NCBI GenBank assembly: GCA_963666765.1
Contig: OY762933.1
Span: forward strand, 620,001-684,000
Direction of reading: 5' to 3'
DNA from: Foliamicus sp963666765
GTDB taxonomy: Bacteria > Pseudomonadota > Gammaproteobacteria > Steroidobacterales > Foliamicaceae
DNA: 64,000 bases
Numbering within the stretch: the first letter of the stretch is position 1; each line of letters begins with the position of its first letter. The notes below the pieces were generated by a model that was given only the letters and a program-made list of their open reading frames with translations, was not told where the DNA came from and searched no databases. The position numbers were made by a program, and so were the translations under genes. Below, one piece after another: positions 24,201 to 33,466 of the stretch.

Positions 24201-25636
24201 CAGTCTTCCTCCACGCTCAGGCGGCGGACGGCCCACAAGGCGAGTGCCACGGAAAGACACAGCCAGAGCAGCAGGGCAATGAAGTTGCCGGCATGTTCGG
24301 AAAGGGTCGCGCCAAGTCCCTGCGACTTGAATTCGAACGGGGGCACCATTGCGAATACCGCCTCATCCGCTACGAATGTACCGCTCCCGGGCGTGTTGAA
24401 GCTTGACGCTGCCGTAGCAAGGTAATTGTTGACCTTGAGCACCATGTCACGACGATAGGCCTCGGCCGCATCGGCGAAGTCGATGTGCCGGATCAGATCG
24501 GTGCCGGCCAGGGCCATCGACAGCGACCGCAGCGGGAGGGTCGGAGCTACGACGCCAACCCGGTCCTGCAGCCTTCGCTGGTTCATATAGGAGTCGCGCA
24601 GCTGGCCGTAATGCTCGTCAAAGACGGGGAAATCGTATTCCTCGAATTTCTGCAGACGCAGCGCTCCGACATACACCGGCAGCTCGGCCACCGAGGACGC
24701 GCCATATTGGGCGAAGATTTCCGCCGCTTCCTGTTCGAAGCGGACGAAGGGCGGCACGCCGTCGAATCCGCGCATCTGGTGCGAGCGCATGTCCGCCATC
24801 CACTTCCCGAAGGCCGGTGTCGGATGAACCGCCTTGGAAATCTCCACCGCGGCCTTCGGCGCCAGGAATCCCGCGAATGCCCAGAAACCCACCAGGATCA
24901 TCAGGGCCGTGCGGGCGGTCTTAGCCCGGGCCGACACCGCCAGCGTGAGAAACAGGAATATGGCCCCGTAGAGCAGATAGGATGCTGACACCAGCGCGAC
25001 CCGCGCGCCCAGCGATTCGTTGTCGGCCGACAGGTCGGCCAGGGACAGCGCCACGCCGCCGGCCAGCGCGCAAATTCCGACAACCAGCAGGACCGCAAAG
25101 CCGATTCCCAGGGCCTTGCCCCAGAGAAGCTGGCGATTGCTTACGCCCATGCTCATCACCTGGCGCAGCGTTCCGCTCTCACGCTCGCCGGAAAAAGCGG
25201 TGAACCCGAGAAAGATGATCAGCAGCGGCATCAGCAGCTGCAGAATCATGGCCCCGCTCAGGTCGCCGAAGCGCCCGATGGAACTCTGGTCCGTCGCCGG
25301 GCGACCGACCGCGAAGTTCTGCTTGTGTGCCTCCATGAACAGCGCGGTGCCAGCGTAGTTGTTGATGCCGTTGTCGAAGAACGCCAGCGGACCCGCGGGT
25401 TTGAATGCGTAGTTTCCGTAGTGCGCGCCGGAATGCGGGTTCTTGTCGCCCTGGTTGAGCCATTGGGCGTTGGTCTGGTCCTGCGACAGCCGCTGGATAT
25501 CCATATGGGCGCTGTATTTCTGGTACCCGGCGGCCAGCGCCGTCAGCAGCAGCAGCGCCATGATCCCGGCGGTCCATTTGAACCGCCCGTCGCGCACGAT
25601 TTCGGAGAATTCCTTGCGTGCAATGGAAGCGATCAT
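24200..25636 (-). CDS. ABC-2 type permease, DUF3526-like
   Basis: This 478-residue membrane protein is homologous to the product of 22722-24200. It has an N-terminal helix (about residues 21-38), a long loop, the signature FSGERESGTLRQVMSMGVSN, a bundle of helices to about residue 260, another long loop and a last helix before RRLSVEED. The ATG at 25636 has GAGG nearby. It is coupled to its partner by a TGATG overlap and follows the ATPase gene by 26 bases, so the three make one operon: ATPase, permease, permease. A heterodimeric permease pair with one ATPase is usual for this class. Confidence 0.85.
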   Translation of the reverse strand: MIASIARKEFSEIVRDGRFKWTAGIMALLLLTALAAGYQKYSAHMDIQRLSQDQTNAQWLNQGDKNPHSGAHYGNYAFKPAGPLAFFDNGINNYAGTALFMEAHKQNFAVGRPATDQSSIGRFGDLSGAMILQLLMPLLIIFLGFTAFSGERESGTLRQVMSMGVSNRQLLWGKALGIGFAVLLVVGICALAGGVALSLADLSADNESLGARVALVSASYLLYGAIFLFLTLAVSARAKTARTALMILVGFWAFAGFLAPKAAVEISKAVHPTPAFGKWMADMRSHQMRGFDGVPPFVRFEQEAAEIFAQYGASSVAELPVYVGALRLQKFEEYDFPVFDEHYGQLRDSYMNQRRLQDRVGVVAPTLPLRSLSMALAGTDLIRHIDFADAAEAYRRDMVLKVNNYLATAASSFNTPGSGTFVADEAVFAMVPPFEFKSQGLGATLSEHAGNFIALLLWLCLSVALALWAVRRLSVEED

Positions 25637-25662
25637 AGGCTTTTCCTCTTTTCTTGCAGGCC

Positions 25663-26400
25663 CTAAGCGGAACCGGCGCCCTCCTGCGCATAGTGTCCGC
25701 CGGCGTGCATGTGCTGGAGATAGATTTTCTCCACGTCGGCATGAGAAACCTCGTCGGTGCTCAGTTCATCGACCAGGCGTCCCTCTCGCATGATTCCGAT
25801 ACGTGTCCCTGTTTCCTTGGCTCGGAACAGGTCATGCGTGGCCATCAGGATTGCGGCGCCATCGGCCTTGAGCTTCAGCAACAATTCGGAGAACTCGTTG
25901 CTGGCCTTGGGATCCAGTCCCGCAGTCGGTTCGTCCAGGAGCAGCGCCCTGGCCTGCTTGGCAAGGGCGATCGCCACGCCTACTTTCTGGCGCATACCCT
26001 TCGAATAGGTCTTGACGCGGCGATCCATCGCTTCGGGCTGCAGACCGACCTGGTGCAGAAACTCGCGATATTCCTCCTGGGAATAGTCATGTCCGCCCAG
26101 TTGCGCAAAATAACGCAGGTTCTCCAACGCGGTCAGATTGCCGTACAGCATCACCTGCTCGGGAATGTAGGCGAGCAGTTTCTTGGTTTCCAGAGGCTCC
26201 CGGGTCACGTCCAGGCCGCACACGGCAGCAGTTCCGCCGTCGGGCTCGATGAAGTTGAGGAAGAGGCTGATGGTGGTGGTCTTGCCCGCGCCGTTGGCGC
26301 CGAGCAGGCAATAGATGTCTCCGCCTTCCACGGTCATGTCCAGCCCCTTGAGGGCTTCGATGTCGCCGTAGCTCTTCGTAAGATTGGTAGCTTGCAGCAA
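25663..26400 (-). CDS. ABC transporter ATP-binding protein
   Basis: This 245-residue ATPase has Walker A (GANGAGKTTT), the Q-loop region (YIPEQ), the ABC signature (YSKGMRQKVG), Walker B (ALLLDEPTAGLDP) and the H-loop (MATHD). It belongs to the drug/antibiotic and NatA-like subgroup that pairs with ABC-2 permeases. The start is a TTG at 26400 with GGGAGA about ten bases before it. A histidine-rich tail (HMHAGGHY) ends the protein. It powers the two permeases encoded immediately downstream. Confidence 0.9.
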   Translation of the reverse strand: MLQATNLTKSYGDIEALKGLDMTVEGGDIYCLLGANGAGKTTTISLFLNFIEPDGGTAAVCGLDVTREPLETKKLLAYIPEQVMLYGNLTALENLRYFAQLGGHDYSQEEYREFLHQVGLQPEAMDRRVKTYSKGMRQKVGVAIALAKQARALLLDEPTAGLDPKASNEFSELLLKLKADGAAILMATHDLFRAKETGTRIGIMREGRLVDELSTDEVSHADVEKIYLQHMHAGGHYAQEGAGSA

Positions 26401-26488
26401 GGCGCTATCTCCCAGATGCTCCCCGGATTATAGGGTGTACGCCGGCCGCACCTCCAATAGCATTCGCAAAACCCCCCTGGCGCCGAAA

Positions 26489-28174
26489 CTAATCGTCGTT
26501 CAGGCGCTGATGTCTTTGGTACTCATAGAGTGAGGGGATCGATTCGAGCGGTTCGTTGAGCATTTCGACATACGGCGTCGGCCGGTAATCCAGTTTGAAT
26601 TCCCGGTTGCCGTGCAGGCCGACTATTCGGGCCATCGGTCCTTCATCGAGGCCCTGCACCGTAACGACTTGATCCGCGTATGCGCCACCCGTAATCAGCA
26701 CGCGCAGATTCCAGGAGGTATTGAATCCGCCATGACCGGGCTGCCAATAGCCGGCGCCGCTTCCGTCAAACACCGGTACGACCGGCCCGTCGCTGCCTGG
26801 GACTGCCTGCATGTGCAGGGTTACGTTGTCGAACAGGTTTTGATGATTCGCGCCGGCATGCTGGTCGAGGGTCGGGTCGACGAAGACCTCGGCGTTCCTG
26901 AAGACGCATTTCGTTGATTGGGTGTTAAAGGACAACGAATGCAGAACCGGATTCATGACCGCAATGTTGTCCGCCAGAACGTTATGAACGTTGCCCATAT
27001 GTACGGAGTAGTGAGCGCGCCGGACGCCATCGGTAATCACGTCCCTGAACGTCAGGTTGGCGCTGTTGTAGCTCAGGATGCCGCTATCGGCGTTGGTAAT
27101 GCGAATGTTTCTCGCCCAGGAATCGAACGAGCTTGTGAAGTAGATGCCGTTGTAGCCGCGCTCCATGTGGTGGCCGAAGAACGGAGAATCGGGAAACTCG
27201 AGCCAAAGGTCTTCGATTCCAATCTGCTGCAAGCCATCCCAGGCGGCAATCTGTGCAGGAATCGTTTCATTCGCATCATGCAGCAGCGGGTCGGCCAGCT
27301 CCACGCTGCGGCCGTCGACAGATAGCACCCGGGATGTCTGGCGAACAAGGGGCCGCTCCGGAAACGACCAATGATGAGAGCCCGCGCTTTCATATTCTTT
27401 CTCGTAGAGGGACTTGATGATTCCGGCCTCGGGTCCCGTGCGGTTGATCCACTGCAACTGGATGATGTCGCCGGCGTCAATATCGGCTGTCGAGGAAAGC
27501 ACGATCGTTCGGGCGCCTCTTGCTCCAGCCTCAATGTCCGCCAGTTTTTCGATCTCCGGGTCGTATTCAACCAGGTAGGGAGCCGGCCTGACGCCCGGCT
27601 TCTGAATCCAGATAAATCCACCGCTCCATGAATACTCGGAGAAATAGTCATCAAGGTTCCTGTCCGGCTCTACCTGGCGTTTGTCGAGCTGCACCAGGTA
27701 CTCTCTGAGTTCATCCAGTGACGTGCTTCTGTCGACCTGGTTCAGTGGTCGGGGGAAGTGAAGGAGGGTGCCGCCCGAGCCTGAGCCCGCGCCCTGCAGG
27801 ACAAAATCCGACCGTTCTATTCTCAGTATTTCCGAGACGATGTATCGTCCTGCCGAGAACCGGACGATCACGGGACCGGCTATGTCATGAGCACGTGATA
27901 TCGCAGCCAGAACCGCTTTTGTGTCGTCTATTCCGTCGTCGGCTAACGCACCGAAATCGTCAACCCTGACCACGGTACCCGATGCCTTCGGTATGCCGAG
28001 CAGGCCATTCCCGTAGCCTGCAAAAGAAAAATCCGGCAGGTAGTTATGCCGCCTGATTGTCTCCTGAGACATTAAGGCGGGAAGCTCGCCATTCGATTGA
28101 CCCGCAACGAGGACCGGAGCAACGGAAAACAGGATCATCACGCCCAGCGTTGAAAATAAGCTCCTATATATCAT
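26489..28174 (-). CDS. Secreted right-handed beta-helix protein, probable polysaccharide lyase or glycosidase
   Basis: This 561-residue protein has a signal peptide (hydrophobic at about residues 5-25). After residue 60 comes a pectate-lyase-3-type N-terminal coil, VVRVDDFGALADDGIDDTKAVLAAI, which recurs in parallel beta-helix polysaccharide-active enzymes and phage tailspikes. Repeated short strands with Asn-rich turns follow (NIRITNADSG, NSANLTFRDVITDG, NVLADNIAVMNPV). The catalytic residues cannot be recognised, so lyase versus glycosidase is open. It is divergent from a large TonB receptor and near kduI, which suggests it degrades a uronate-containing polysaccharide outside the cell or in the periplasm. 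The ATG at 28174 has only a weak ribosome site. Confidence 0.72.
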   Translation of the reverse strand: MIYRSLFSTLGVMILFSVAPVLVAGQSNGELPALMSQETIRRHNYLPDFSFAGYGNGLLGIPKASGTVVRVDDFGALADDGIDDTKAVLAAISRAHDIAGPVIVRFSAGRYIVSEILRIERSDFVLQGAGSGSGGTLLHFPRPLNQVDRSTSLDELREYLVQLDKRQVEPDRNLDDYFSEYSWSGGFIWIQKPGVRPAPYLVEYDPEIEKLADIEAGARGARTIVLSSTADIDAGDIIQLQWINRTGPEAGIIKSLYEKEYESAGSHHWSFPERPLVRQTSRVLSVDGRSVELADPLLHDANETIPAQIAAWDGLQQIGIEDLWLEFPDSPFFGHHMERGYNGIYFTSSFDSWARNIRITNADSGILSYNSANLTFRDVITDGVRRAHYSVHMGNVHNVLADNIAVMNPVLHSLSFNTQSTKCVFRNAEVFVDPTLDQHAGANHQNLFDNVTLHMQAVPGSDGPVVPVFDGSGAGYWQPGHGGFNTSWNLRVLITGGAYADQVVTVQGLDEGPMARIVGLHGNREFKLDYRPTPYVEMLNEPLESIPSLYEYQRHQRLNDD

Positions 28175-28301
28175 CTAGTTAATACCGTAATATCGCTTGG
28201 GGGCGTTGTTGATGCCTGTCCCGGGGAAATATTACCAAGACGGAATCCGTGTGGCAAACCTCATTTGTTTATAAATAAACAAGCTGTGATTGTGCACCCT
28301 A

Positions 28302-28329
28302 TTGACACCGGTAGAAATATGAGTACCTT
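28302..28329 (+). promoter_or_regulatory. Candidate promoter and LacI-type operator for the TonB receptor
   Basis: A TTGACA at 28302-28307 is followed, 16 bases on, by a weak TACCTT. The -35 overlaps a 14-base site at 28303-28316 with core ACCGGT. It fits the general LacI-family pattern TGNNANCGNTNNCA with one mismatch. The 9-mer ACACCGGTA within it recurs at 31468-31476 before the hydratase-lacI-kduI unit. Confidence 0.45.
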
Positions 28330-28388
28330 ACATTGACCGAATCGGACCATCCGTTACGGGATGAAAATGCTTACCGGGGAGCAATCCA

Positions 28389-31307
28389 GTGAAATATCAA
28401 CGTAGTATTTGTGCGCTCGCGCCAGCCGCGATGGCGCTGGTCTTTTCGTCTGCGGCCGTCGCGCAGGACGACGAACCCTTGGAGGAGATTGTCGTCACGG
28501 GTATCCGCGGGTCCCTGGCTGCTGCCGTGGACCAGAAACGAGACTCGGACCAACTGGTCGAAGTCATTATTGCGGAGGATATCGGAAAGCTGCCCGATCA
28601 GAACCTCGCAGAGGTTCTTGAGAATATTACCGGTATCCAGATTACCCGGACGGCCGGCGTCGGCACCGGGGTTCAGATCCGCGGCACCAATTCAAACCGG
28701 ATCGAATTCAATGGTGTTTCCACCGTGAATTCGGGTTCCGGCCGGAGCGGCATCAATTTCGAAGATGTCAATCCGGCGATTATCTCGGCGGTCGAAGTAA
28801 CCAAGTCGCCTGACGCCAGGACCATCGAAGGCTCTGTTGGCGGCACCATCAACCTGAAGACGATACGCCCGCTTGAGCTGCGGGAGACATTGGCCGCGGT
28901 AAGGGTCCAGTACGAAGACAGCAGCCTGAGTTCCGAGGGCATGACGCCAAGATTCTCCGGCGCATTTGGTGACTCATGGTCGACGGATGCGGGCGAAATC
29001 GGTTTTGTGATCAGTGGCAGCTTTACCGAGCAGGAATCGGTGTCATTTCGTCCTCGCACCGACCGCGACAACCGTGTTTCGCCGGCGGGCGCCGTCGATC
29101 CGGCTGAATTCATCGGCATCCAGTTCCTTGTTCAGGAGCAGGAGAATTACGACTACGATACCGTCAACCTCGCGTCCACCTTCGAGTGGGCGCCCAGTGA
29201 CAGTCTGAATTTTCATCTCGACGTCATTGTCAATGAGCAGGAACGAAGCCAGGACAGTTACAGGCTCCAGGCATCCGGGGTCAGCACGCTGAGAAACATC
29301 AGTGTCCCTACGGCCTATGAAACGGTTGATTTCGGTGTCGGTCCCGGCAGGTTCCCGGCGGCGCTCCAGGGCACGCTTGAGCCGGACCTGGCCAACGACG
29401 ATGACGATCCCAACCTGCGTTTCTCAAGCGATACCGGTTCCCGCGTCACTGACAGTCAGGTCATTGCGCTCGGTGGTGACTGGTACGGCGAAAAATGGTC
29501 CGTAAGCGCCGAGTACGCAACGACAATGTCGGATACGTCCAACCCCAACCTGAGCACGACCCTGAACTTCATCAACCCGAACTGCCCTCTCGATGGGAGC
29601 AGCAACGATAACTGCGTGCCGTTCATCTATGATCTGTCCGGCGGAACGTTGTCGTGGGGCGTCAATTTCGATTCGCCCTTTGCACCGGCGCCGGCTGATC
29701 TGCTGAACCCGGCCAATGTTGTTCTGGACCAGGTGATCGTTGGCCGCAATACAACGGAAAACGAAGAAGATGCATTCCGCATGGACTTTGCGTGGGACAC
29801 GGATTGGAGCGGCTTTACCACACTCGACTTTGGCTTCCGCTACGGTGAGTCCTCAAGTCGATTTAACCGTATTCAAGACCGGATTGGGGGCTTCAGCCGG
29901 ATGGTTGACAGCCCGAACGGCGCCCTGTTCTCAGAGCTGCTTGTGCCCGGTCCCGATAACTTTGATAGGGGCGACGGCAGAACGTTGTTCATTCGGGATT
30001 TCCTGCTCGTCGATCCGGATCGTGCGTTTTCCGACCCGGACGGCACGCTGGCAATTCTGCAGGATGCGGTTATCGCACACGATACGGCCAGCCCGGACAT
30101 CCTGAACCTTGTTTCCGATCGGAATCAGTTCTATGACGTAACGGAAGAGACCACGGCCCTGTATGCACAAGCAAATTTCGAGGCCGGTATTTTCCGCGGC
30201 AACGTAGGCGTGCGCTATGTCGAGACGGAAGTTGATTCAGTGGCGTATGGCTTTGAGGACGACGCAGGAAACAGGTCGCTGGTTTCAACAAAGGGCAAGT
30301 ATGACTTCCTGCTGCCGCGATTGAACGTGGTCGCCGAGGCAACCGAAGACGTGCTTGTTCGTTTTGGCTATGGCTCGGACATCAGGCGTCCGGGATTCAA
30401 CAGGATAAGCACCGCATTTGCGGCCGACAATCAGGAAAATTCCGCGATTGACCAGGGCAACCCCAACCTCAAGCCCGAGGAAGTTGATTCCCTGGATTTC
30501 GCAGTCGAGTGGTACTTTGCCGAGTCGGCGCTGCTCAGCCTCGGTTACTTCACAAAGGATCGCACGGACATCATTGGGCAAGTCTTCGAGGGCGCACTGC
30601 TGGTTAACGATCCAACTTCTACGAGTGGTCTTGCCCGTGAAACGGATCCAAGCTGCCCGGGCGGTGGTATCTGGAACCCGACGGTCATACCGAATGTATT
30701 GGGCGACCCAAATGTCCTGGGATTGTGTGTTGACTACCAGACCTGGACCAATGACCCGACAACGACCACCCAGTCCGGATTCGAGTTTGCTCTCCAGTAC
30801 GACCTTTCCGGCTTCGAAGATCGTCTCGGTTGGGCGTCCGGTTTCGGCGTCGTTTTCAACTACACCAACCAGGATTTCAGCGGTGGTTCAATCGAGGATT
30901 GCACGTCGGGCCGTGGCGCGCAGGTTCTCGGTTCCGGTATCTGCATTCCTCGAGGACTGCTGGACTTCTCCGAAGATGCGTACAACATCACGCTGTACTA
31001 CGAGAAGTACGGTCTGTCCGCAAGAGCGCGTTACACGTGGCGTGAATCGTTCCGCACCCAGGACTTCGGCGGCGGCGCCAACACGAGCGGCAGCAGCACG
31101 TTCAGCTTCCCGGTCCACACACTTGACAGAGGTCAGCTGAATGCCAGCGTCAACTACTCGGTCAACGATCATCTTGATGTTGGCCTTGAAGTTGTAAACC
31201 TCACCGAGGAGCGTATTGATCAACACTGTGTCAGCACAACCGGACCGCTGTGTTTCGTCGGACTCCCCGACAGGCGCATCGTTTTCGGTGCAATCTACCG
31301 CTTCTGA
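28389..31307 (+). CDS. TonB-dependent receptor, TIGR01782-like (oligosaccharide type)
   Basis: This 972-residue receptor has a signal peptide ending near AAVAQDD and a TonB-box-like LEEIVVTGIRGSL. The plug is marked by AEDIGKLPDQNLAEVLENITGIQITR, VQIRGTNSNRIEFNG and SPDARTIEGSVGGTINLKT. A long barrel follows and ends GAIYRF with terminal Phe. This plug style is typical of the Caulobacter/Xanthomonas group that takes up oligosaccharides. The GTG at 28389 has GGGGAG about seven bases before it. A candidate LacI-type operator lies 75 bases upstream and a strong hairpin follows the stop. With the secreted lyase-like protein, kduI and a LacI regulator beside it, uptake of unsaturated uronate oligomers is likely. 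Confidence 0.92.
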   Translation: MKYQRSICALAPAAMALVFSSAAVAQDDEPLEEIVVTGIRGSLAAAVDQKRDSDQLVEVIIAEDIGKLPDQNLAEVLENITGIQITRTAGVGTGVQIRGTNSNRIEFNGVSTVNSGSGRSGINFEDVNPAIISAVEVTKSPDARTIEGSVGGTINLKTIRPLELRETLAAVRVQYEDSSLSSEGMTPRFSGAFGDSWSTDAGEIGFVISGSFTEQESVSFRPRTDRDNRVSPAGAVDPAEFIGIQFLVQEQENYDYDTVNLASTFEWAPSDSLNFHLDVIVNEQERSQDSYRLQASGVSTLRNISVPTAYETVDFGVGPGRFPAALQGTLEPDLANDDDDPNLRFSSDTGSRVTDSQVIALGGDWYGEKWSVSAEYATTMSDTSNPNLSTTLNFINPNCPLDGSSNDNCVPFIYDLSGGTLSWGVNFDSPFAPAPADLLNPANVVLDQVIVGRNTTENEEDAFRMDFAWDTDWSGFTTLDFGFRYGESSSRFNRIQDRIGGFSRMVDSPNGALFSELLVPGPDNFDRGDGRTLFIRDFLLVDPDRAFSDPDGTLAILQDAVIAHDTASPDILNLVSDRNQFYDVTEETTALYAQANFEAGIFRGNVGVRYVETEVDSVAYGFEDDAGNRSLVSTKGKYDFLLPRLNVVAEATEDVLVRFGYGSDIRRPGFNRISTAFAADNQENSAIDQGNPNLKPEEVDSLDFAVEWYFAESALLSLGYFTKDRTDIIGQVFEGALLVNDPTSTSGLARETDPSCPGGGIWNPTVIPNVLGDPNVLGLCVDYQTWTNDPTTTTQSGFEFALQYDLSGFEDRLGWASGFGVVFNYTNQDFSGGSIEDCTSGRGAQVLGSGICIPRGLLDFSEDAYNITLYYEKYGLSARARYTWRESFRTQDFGGGANTSGSSTFSFPVHTLDRGQLNASVNYSVNDHLDVGLEVVNLTEERIDQHCVSTTGPLCFVGLPDRRIVFGAIYRF

Positions 31308-31340
31308 CGAAGGGACATCGATGACGACATCTCACTTCGC

Positions 31341-31373
31341 AGGCAAACCCCGGATCATTTCCGGGGTTTGCCT
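31341..31373 (+). terminator. Strong hairpin after the TonB receptor gene
   Basis: A perfect 14-base-pair stem (31341-31354 with 31360-31373) and a five-base loop start 33 bases after the receptor stop. No T-run follows, so it may work as a transcript stabiliser or a factor-assisted terminator. Confidence 0.65.
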
Positions 31374-31467
31374 CGTGCCCTCCGTTGGGCACTAAGGCGG
31401 ATTCAGCTCCCGTTCGTCATACAGATTCTTACCATCCGCATTTGGATGGTTCCTTTCCTCCCGGACA

Positions 31468-31476
31468 ACACCGGTA
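31468..31476 (+). promoter_or_regulatory. ACACCGGTA motif, second candidate LacI-type site
   Basis: This is the same 9-mer as at 28305-28313, just upstream of the hydratase-lacI-kduI genes. The core ACCGGT is palindromic. The flanks match the LacI pattern less well than at the first site. Confidence 0.35.
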
Positions 31477-31483
31477 ATTTCTT

Positions 31484-32332
31484 TTGCGCGAGAGTGGAGT
31501 GACCCCCATCGACGGATTTTCGGGAGACCTTGACGCGATTTCCAGGCGCCTGGTGGCTGCACGAGTGGCTGCTGAGGTATTGCCGGGTTTTCCTGGCGCC
31601 CTTCCGGACTCACTGGACGAGGCGTACGCAATTCAGACAGCGTCAATCGCGCGTTGGGCGGATACAGTCGCCGGTTGGAAGATCGGGATGATCCCGACCG
31701 ATCATCGGTTACGAGTGGGTGACGAGCGTCTGGCCGGCCCAATATTCAAGTCTTCCATTGTCCGCATAGAGCCTGGCGCCACCAGGACCATGTCGATCTA
31801 CGAAGGCGGATTCGCGGCGGTAGAGGCGGAGTTTGTGCTGGAGCTTGGCCGCACCGTCCAACCGTCGGAAACGGAATACTCTGACGCGGATCTGACTGAC
31901 CTGGTTTCTTCGCTGTACGTAGGGGCGGAGATCGCCAGCAGTCCCATGTCCGCAATCAACGAACTGGGTCCGACCTGTGTTGTTTCCGACTTCGGTAACA
32001 ACGCCGGACTGCTCCTGGGGCCTGCCGTAGCGGATTGGAATTCCAGAGACCTGGATTCAATGACTGCGAAAGTCATGATCGACGGCGCCGTTGTTGGTAA
32101 TGCGACGGCAAATGCCATTCCGGGCGGTCCGCTGGCGGCGTTGCGATTTCTACTGGGTCTTGCCGCGACTCGAAATATTGAACTTCCTGAAGGAACCTTG
32201 ATTTCGACCGGTGCGGCTACTGGCATTCATGATGTGTTGGTATCCTCTGCGGCGCGTGTTGATTTCGGCTCGTTTGGCTGGTTCGATGTGAGGTTCAGTT
32301 CCAAACGCCAGAGCAGTAGCATGCCAAATTGA
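31484..32332 (+). CDS. Hydratase/decarboxylase family enzyme (2-keto-4-pentenoate hydratase-like)
   Basis: This 282-residue enzyme has the MhpD-type layout: AYAIQTASIARWADTVAGWKIGM near residue 50, the metal-binding segment VEAEFVLELGR, then YVGAEIASSPM and STGAATGIHDV. Family members add water to, or decarboxylate, 2-oxo-4-enoates with a divalent metal. Next to kduI and a sugar-type LacI regulator, it may act on a 2-keto-3-deoxy or unsaturated sugar acid rather than an aromatic cleavage product; that is inference. The start is uncertain: TTG at 31484 or GTG at 31499, with GAGAGTGGA between them. It is 24 bases before the lacI-type gene and probably co-transcribed with it. Confidence 0.8.
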   Translation: MRESGVTPIDGFSGDLDAISRRLVAARVAAEVLPGFPGALPDSLDEAYAIQTASIARWADTVAGWKIGMIPTDHRLRVGDERLAGPIFKSSIVRIEPGATRTMSIYEGGFAAVEAEFVLELGRTVQPSETEYSDADLTDLVSSLYVGAEIASSPMSAINELGPTCVVSDFGNNAGLLLGPAVADWNSRDLDSMTAKVMIDGAVVGNATANAIPGGPLAALRFLLGLAATRNIELPEGTLISTGAATGIHDVLVSSAARVDFGSFGWFDVRFSSKRQSSSMPN

Positions 32333-32356
32333 CCCAAGCTCTGGTTTGAGAATTTC

Positions 32357-33448
32357 GTGGGAAGAAAAAGCCGCAAAGCAGACACCGATTTCAAGGCTGC
32401 CGCCCGCGGCTGGCTGGAGAATAATCGCGACGGCCGAAAGCCGACAATGGACGATGTGGCCCGGCTTGCCGGCGTCTCCAAAAAAACAGTATCCCGGGTC
32501 ATTAATGATTCACCGCTGGTAAACGATGCGACGCGCGCGGGGATCGAAGAGCTTATAGATGACATCGGCTATAAACCGGACCCACAAGCGCGTGGCTTCG
32601 CTTTTCGGCGTTCCTATCTTGTTGGCATGATCTCCGACAATCCGACGCCGCAGTACGTCGTCAATGTGCAACTGGGTCTACTTGATGTTCTGAAGGGCAC
32701 CGACTTCGAGCTGGTGGTTCATCCCTGCGATCGCAATAGCGACACCTTTATTGAGGACGCACGAAAGTTCATCGAAATGCAGAAACTCTACGGCGTTGTC
32801 CTGACGCCGTCCGTATCCGAGGACGAGCGCCTCGCAGAAGCGTTGCGCGAAATCGGTTGCGCCTATATTCGCATCGCCTCCGTCGCACTGGACATGGAGC
32901 GACGAATGATTGTTACCAACGATCGGGTGGGCGCTCGTGAGGCTGCTCGGCACCTGGCGAAGCTGGGGCACACCCGGATTGCATTGATCGCCGGCCGGAG
33001 GAGCTTTCGCTCCGCACACGAGCGTCGATCCGGCTTTGAGGACGGACTGACGGAGTTTGGCATTCGCCTGCCGACGGACTATGTTTTGCAGGGCGACTAT
33101 ACGTTCGAGTCGGGTTTGGCCAGGGGCGCCGAGATACTTGATCTTGATCCCCCGCCTACAGCCGTTTTCGCGGCCAATGATGAAATGGCCGCCGGTGCCT
33201 TGCAGGCACTGCATGTTGCAGGCCTGAAGGCGCCGGAAGATCTTTCGGTTGTCGGTTTCGATGATTTCGAGACGGCAACTCGAATATGGCCCCGTTTGAC
33301 GACAGTCCATACTCCGGCCCGCAGGATTGGCCAGCTCGCGGCTCAACGTCTCCTTGCATTTGACGATGAAGAAGCTCCACTGGGGCCGAACCAGACCGTT
33401 CCTGAACTGGTTGTCCGGGAGTCAACTCGAGAGCTGGAAAGTTCGTAA
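32357..33448 (+). CDS. LacI-family transcriptional regulator
   Basis: This 363-residue repressor has a LacI-type helix-turn-helix (TMDDVARLAGVSKKTVSRVIND at about residues 30-51) and hinge (YKPDPQARGFA). A periplasmic-binding-protein-like effector domain follows, with NDRVGAREAARHL, GHTRIALIAG, FAANDEMAAGALQAL and LSVVGFDDFETA. The 27 residues before the helix-turn-helix, basic and with an NNRDGRKP linker, are longer than usual. The start is a GTG at 32357. It sits between the hydratase and kduI genes in one plus-strand unit. It is the natural candidate for controlling that unit and the TonB receptor through the shared ACACCGGTA site. Confidence 0.92.
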   Translation: MGRKSRKADTDFKAAARGWLENNRDGRKPTMDDVARLAGVSKKTVSRVINDSPLVNDATRAGIEELIDDIGYKPDPQARGFAFRRSYLVGMISDNPTPQYVVNVQLGLLDVLKGTDFELVVHPCDRNSDTFIEDARKFIEMQKLYGVVLTPSVSEDERLAEALREIGCAYIRIASVALDMERRMIVTNDRVGAREAARHLAKLGHTRIALIAGRRSFRSAHERRSGFEDGLTEFGIRLPTDYVLQGDYTFESGLARGAEILDLDPPPTAVFAANDEMAAGALQALHVAGLKAPEDLSVVGFDDFETATRIWPRLTTVHTPARRIGQLAAQRLLAFDDEEAPLGPNQTVPELVVRESTRELESS

Positions 33449-33466
33449 ACAACAGGGAGTCACAAC

